A model generated the notes under the pieces. The model was given only the letters and a program-made list of their open reading frames with translations. It had not been told where the DNA came from and made no database searches. A stretch of 64,000 bases of DNA, taken from contig NZ_JABEQQ010000002.1 in the NCBI RefSeq assembly GCF_013184075.1, positions 496,001-560,000 of the forward strand. Reading direction: 5' to 3'. Made by a program: the position numbers and the translations under genes. Every line of letters begins with the position of its first letter. Position 1 is the stretch's first letter. Source of the DNA: Lentilactobacillus kribbianus. GTDB taxonomy: Bacteria > Bacillota > Bacilli > Lactobacillales > Lactobacillaceae. Of the stretch, positions 62,210-64,000 are shown in pieces.

Positions 62210-64000
62210 ATGAAAACATTTGCAATAAGAACAAGTGATGGGTTACTCGAATTAAACTATTCGGAACACGATAATCAGGCACCTTTCCGAAAGTTTGTAA
62301 TTACCTATAACCCTAAATTATCCATTGGTGATAATTTGGAAAATATTAAATCGGCACTCACTGGTTTACCAGTCGATGTGGCTATTATTGATAATTCACT
62401 AAACTATAAATTCTCTGATACAGTTATTGGAATTAACCACCAACGAATTGATATTGGTCTAGCATTAGCTAACATGCTTAACATTCCTACCGTTAGTCGT
62501 ACTTCAGTTGAAAAATACGGACTAGAAGCAGCTATTCAAAAGAAAGCCGAATATCTTCAATGGCATTTGGATTACTACGGTCAATACAGTGGTAAACGAA
62601 ACTACGGTCAAGAAGCAATGCTCACCATTGGTAATGGCTTTTTCGGTTTACGTGGTGCATATGTAGAAGCTGATGCTGACGCTGATAACTATCCAGGAAT
62701 GTATGTTGCTGGGATGTTTAATCAATTAACCACTAAAATCAATAACCGCGATGTTACTAATGAAGACTTAGTTAACTTACCCAATAGTCAATTTATTAGT
62801 TTCGGTATTAATCATCAACATCCATTTACCATTAAAAAAGAAGATATTTCAGACATCTATCGTAGTTTGAATTTAAAAAATGGTACTTTAACCACCACAA
62901 TGAATTTACAATTAAGTACCGGGCAATTGTTAGAAGTGCGGGCTACTAAAGTGGCTAATATGACTAATTGGCACCGCTTTTCTATCAAGTATGAAATCAA
63001 ACCAATCAATTTTGCTGGCAGTTTACAAATCTATTCCAAAATTGATGGTAATGTTATTAATGGTAATGTTGAACGTTATCAAGACTTTAATCAACATCAC
63101 TTAGATATTACTAGTATGACTGCTCATAAAAATGAAATTTCATTAAGTGGTCAAACCAAAACATCTAAAGTACAATTCGTAATTAATTCAAAGCTGTCTT
63201 GTGACAATAATAAACAACAAGACAGTATTAGTGCCACTACTGATGACCAAGTGGTTGAACAAGTTTTAGATATTAACGTAGAGCCTAACCAGGTTTACGC
63301 TGTAACTAAGGACGTCGTTATCTTTACTAGCCTAGAAACTGAAGGCAACTTAGAAAATGCTGCGAACGCTGAAATCGCACAAGCATCATTTGACGATACT
63401 TTGACTGATAGTACTAAGTACTGGAAGAATCTCTGGCAAATCGCAGATGTTCAAATCGAATATGATATTACTAGCCAAAAATTATCACGAGTTAATATTT
63501 ATCACCTATTTGTTACGGCTAATGCTTTACAATCTGGCAAAATTGACGCTTCAGTCGGTGCTCGTGGCCTTCATGGTGAAGCATACCGTGGGCATATCTT
63601 TTGGGATGAAATGTTTGTCTTGCCATATTATGATTCACATACGCCAGAAATTACTCGCCAGGCTTTATTATATCGTTACCGTCGGCTTGATGAAGCACGA
63701 AAATATGCTAAGAGCGAAAATAAACAAGGTTCAATGTTTCCTTGGCAATCTGGGATGTATGGCGATGAACAATCACAGTTTGTTCATTTAAATCCAGTTA
63801 ACAATGCTTGGGATCCAGATAATAGTCGTTTACAGCGCCACGTTTCTATCTCAGTGGCTTATAATATCTTGGCTTATACCAATATTACCGGTGACCAACA
63901 ATTTTTAAAGGACTATGGGCTAGAAATGCTACTATCCATTTGTAAGTTTTGGATTAGTATGACCCAATACGATAAAAAAGCTGACCGCTTCGATATTAAA
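62210..64000 (+). CDS. Glycoside hydrolase family 65 protein (disaccharide phosphorylase-like), 5' part
   Basis: 597 codons are present and the frame is open at the window end. Residues about 115-150 carry WHLDYYGQ...LTIGNGFFGLRG, the start of a GH65 N-terminal domain. The segment at about 449-475, GARGLHGEAYRGHIFWDEM followed by FVLPYY, is the GH65 catalytic-region motif. GH65 includes maltose, kojibiose, trehalose and nigerose phosphorylases; specificity cannot be told. Residues 1-115 are an extra N-terminal domain not found in classical maltose phosphorylases. AAAGGGAG precedes ATG 62210 by 11 bases. Confidence 0.9.
   Translation, partial: MKTFAIRTSDGLLELNYSEHDNQAPFRKFVITYNPKLSIGDNLENIKSALTGLPVDVAIIDNSLNYKFSDTVIGINHQRIDIGLALANMLNIPTVSRTSVEKYGLEAAIQKKAEYLQWHLDYYGQYSGKRNYGQEAMLTIGNGFFGLRGAYVEADADADNYPGMYVAGMFNQLTTKINNRDVTNEDLVNLPNSQFISFGINHQHPFTIKKEDISDIYRSLNLKNGTLTTTMNLQLSTGQLLEVRATKVANMTNWHRFSIKYEIKPINFAGSLQIYSKIDGNVINGNVERYQDFNQHHLDITSMTAHKNEISLSGQTKTSKVQFVINSKLSCDNNKQQDSISATTDDQVVEQVLDINVEPNQVYAVTKDVVIFTSLETEGNLENAANAEIAQASFDDTLTDSTKYWKNLWQIADVQIEYDITSQKLSRVNIYHLFVTANALQSGKIDASVGARGLHGEAYRGHIFWDEMFVLPYYDSHTPEITRQALLYRYRRLDEARKYAKSENKQGSMFPWQSGMYGDEQSQFVHLNPVNNAWDPDNSRLQRHVSISVAYNILAYTNITGDQQFLKDYGLEMLLSICKFWISMTQYDKKADRFDIK

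Noticed and set aside
63447-63791. 114-codon plus-strand frame inside the GH65 gene
   Set aside because: It is out of frame with the GH65 protein, whose catalytic motif is encoded in the same bases.
1-64000. Prophage, integrase, transposase, CRISPR array or toxin-antitoxin pair
   Set aside because: I looked for their typical proteins and repeats on both strands and saw none.

Overview
The window is a chromosomal segment from a low-GC Gram-positive bacterium, most likely a member of the Lactobacillaceae. Support comes from AT-rich codon use, T-box control of pheST and argS, the ecs-hit-prsA-yhaMNO and nrdR-dnaB-dnaI gene orders, ArlRS, a D-aspartate cell-wall branch cluster, an S53 peptidase and a GH65 phosphorylase-type enzyme. 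There is no insertion sequence, prophage, integrase, CRISPR array or rRNA operon. Nearly everything is vertically inherited core genome, mostly on the minus strand.

Layout. 1-3.1 kb: the 5' end of a class B penicillin-binding protein (pbp2b) diverging from a YfhO-type membrane protein. 3.1-9.6 kb: HesB-like protein, greA, udk, mltG, pheT and pheS under a Phe T-box. 9.6-16.1 kb: HxlR regulator, HD hydrolase, TrmH-type RNA methyltransferase, then acyP and yidC (plus), arlRS (minus) and an alcohol dehydrogenase (plus). 16.2-22.5 kb: rpmF, DUF177 protein, tmcAL and the yqeG-H-I-nadD-yqeK-rsfS-yqeM block, linking ribosome assembly and NAD synthesis. 22.6-30.8 kb: infC-rpmI-rplT with an L20-type leader, then dnaI, dnaB, nrdR, coaE, mutM and polA. 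30.9-37.5 kb: Bax-inhibitor-like protein, murC, sftA, ytpR, ytpP, a small membrane protein and trmB. 37.6-50.9 kb: ecsBA, hit, a small membrane protein, prsA, yhaM, yhaN, yhaO, yheA, a class A PBP, argS with an Arg T-box, and tRNA-Gly.

51.0-64.0 kb is the more accessory part. An Asp/Glu racemase, an ATP-grasp ligase and an AsnB-type amidotransferase form a predicted pathway for the D-Asp/D-Asn peptidoglycan cross-bridge. It is followed by a run of small secreted, lipo- and membrane proteins (55.6-57.6 kb), tRNA-Leu, a YjdF-like protein, a CPBP protease homologue, a secreted S53 (sedolisin) peptidase, a small membrane protein with a poly-Asp tail, mscL, and the first 597 codons of a GH65 enzyme with an unusual N-terminal extension.

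The genes fall into themes: envelope building and quality control (PBPs, MltG, MurC, YidC, PrsA, Ecs, ArlRS, D-Asp cluster), translation (PheST, ArgS, IF3, L20, L35, L32, RsfS, YqeH, TmcAL, TrmB) and genome maintenance (PolA, MutM, DnaI/DnaB, SftA, YhaN/YhaO). I did not find a clearly new defence or mobile system. The best leads are the small exported-protein island, the GH65 N-terminal domain, the predicted membrane hairpin in YhaN and several regulatory arrangements. All functional calls come from reading the sequence without database searches.
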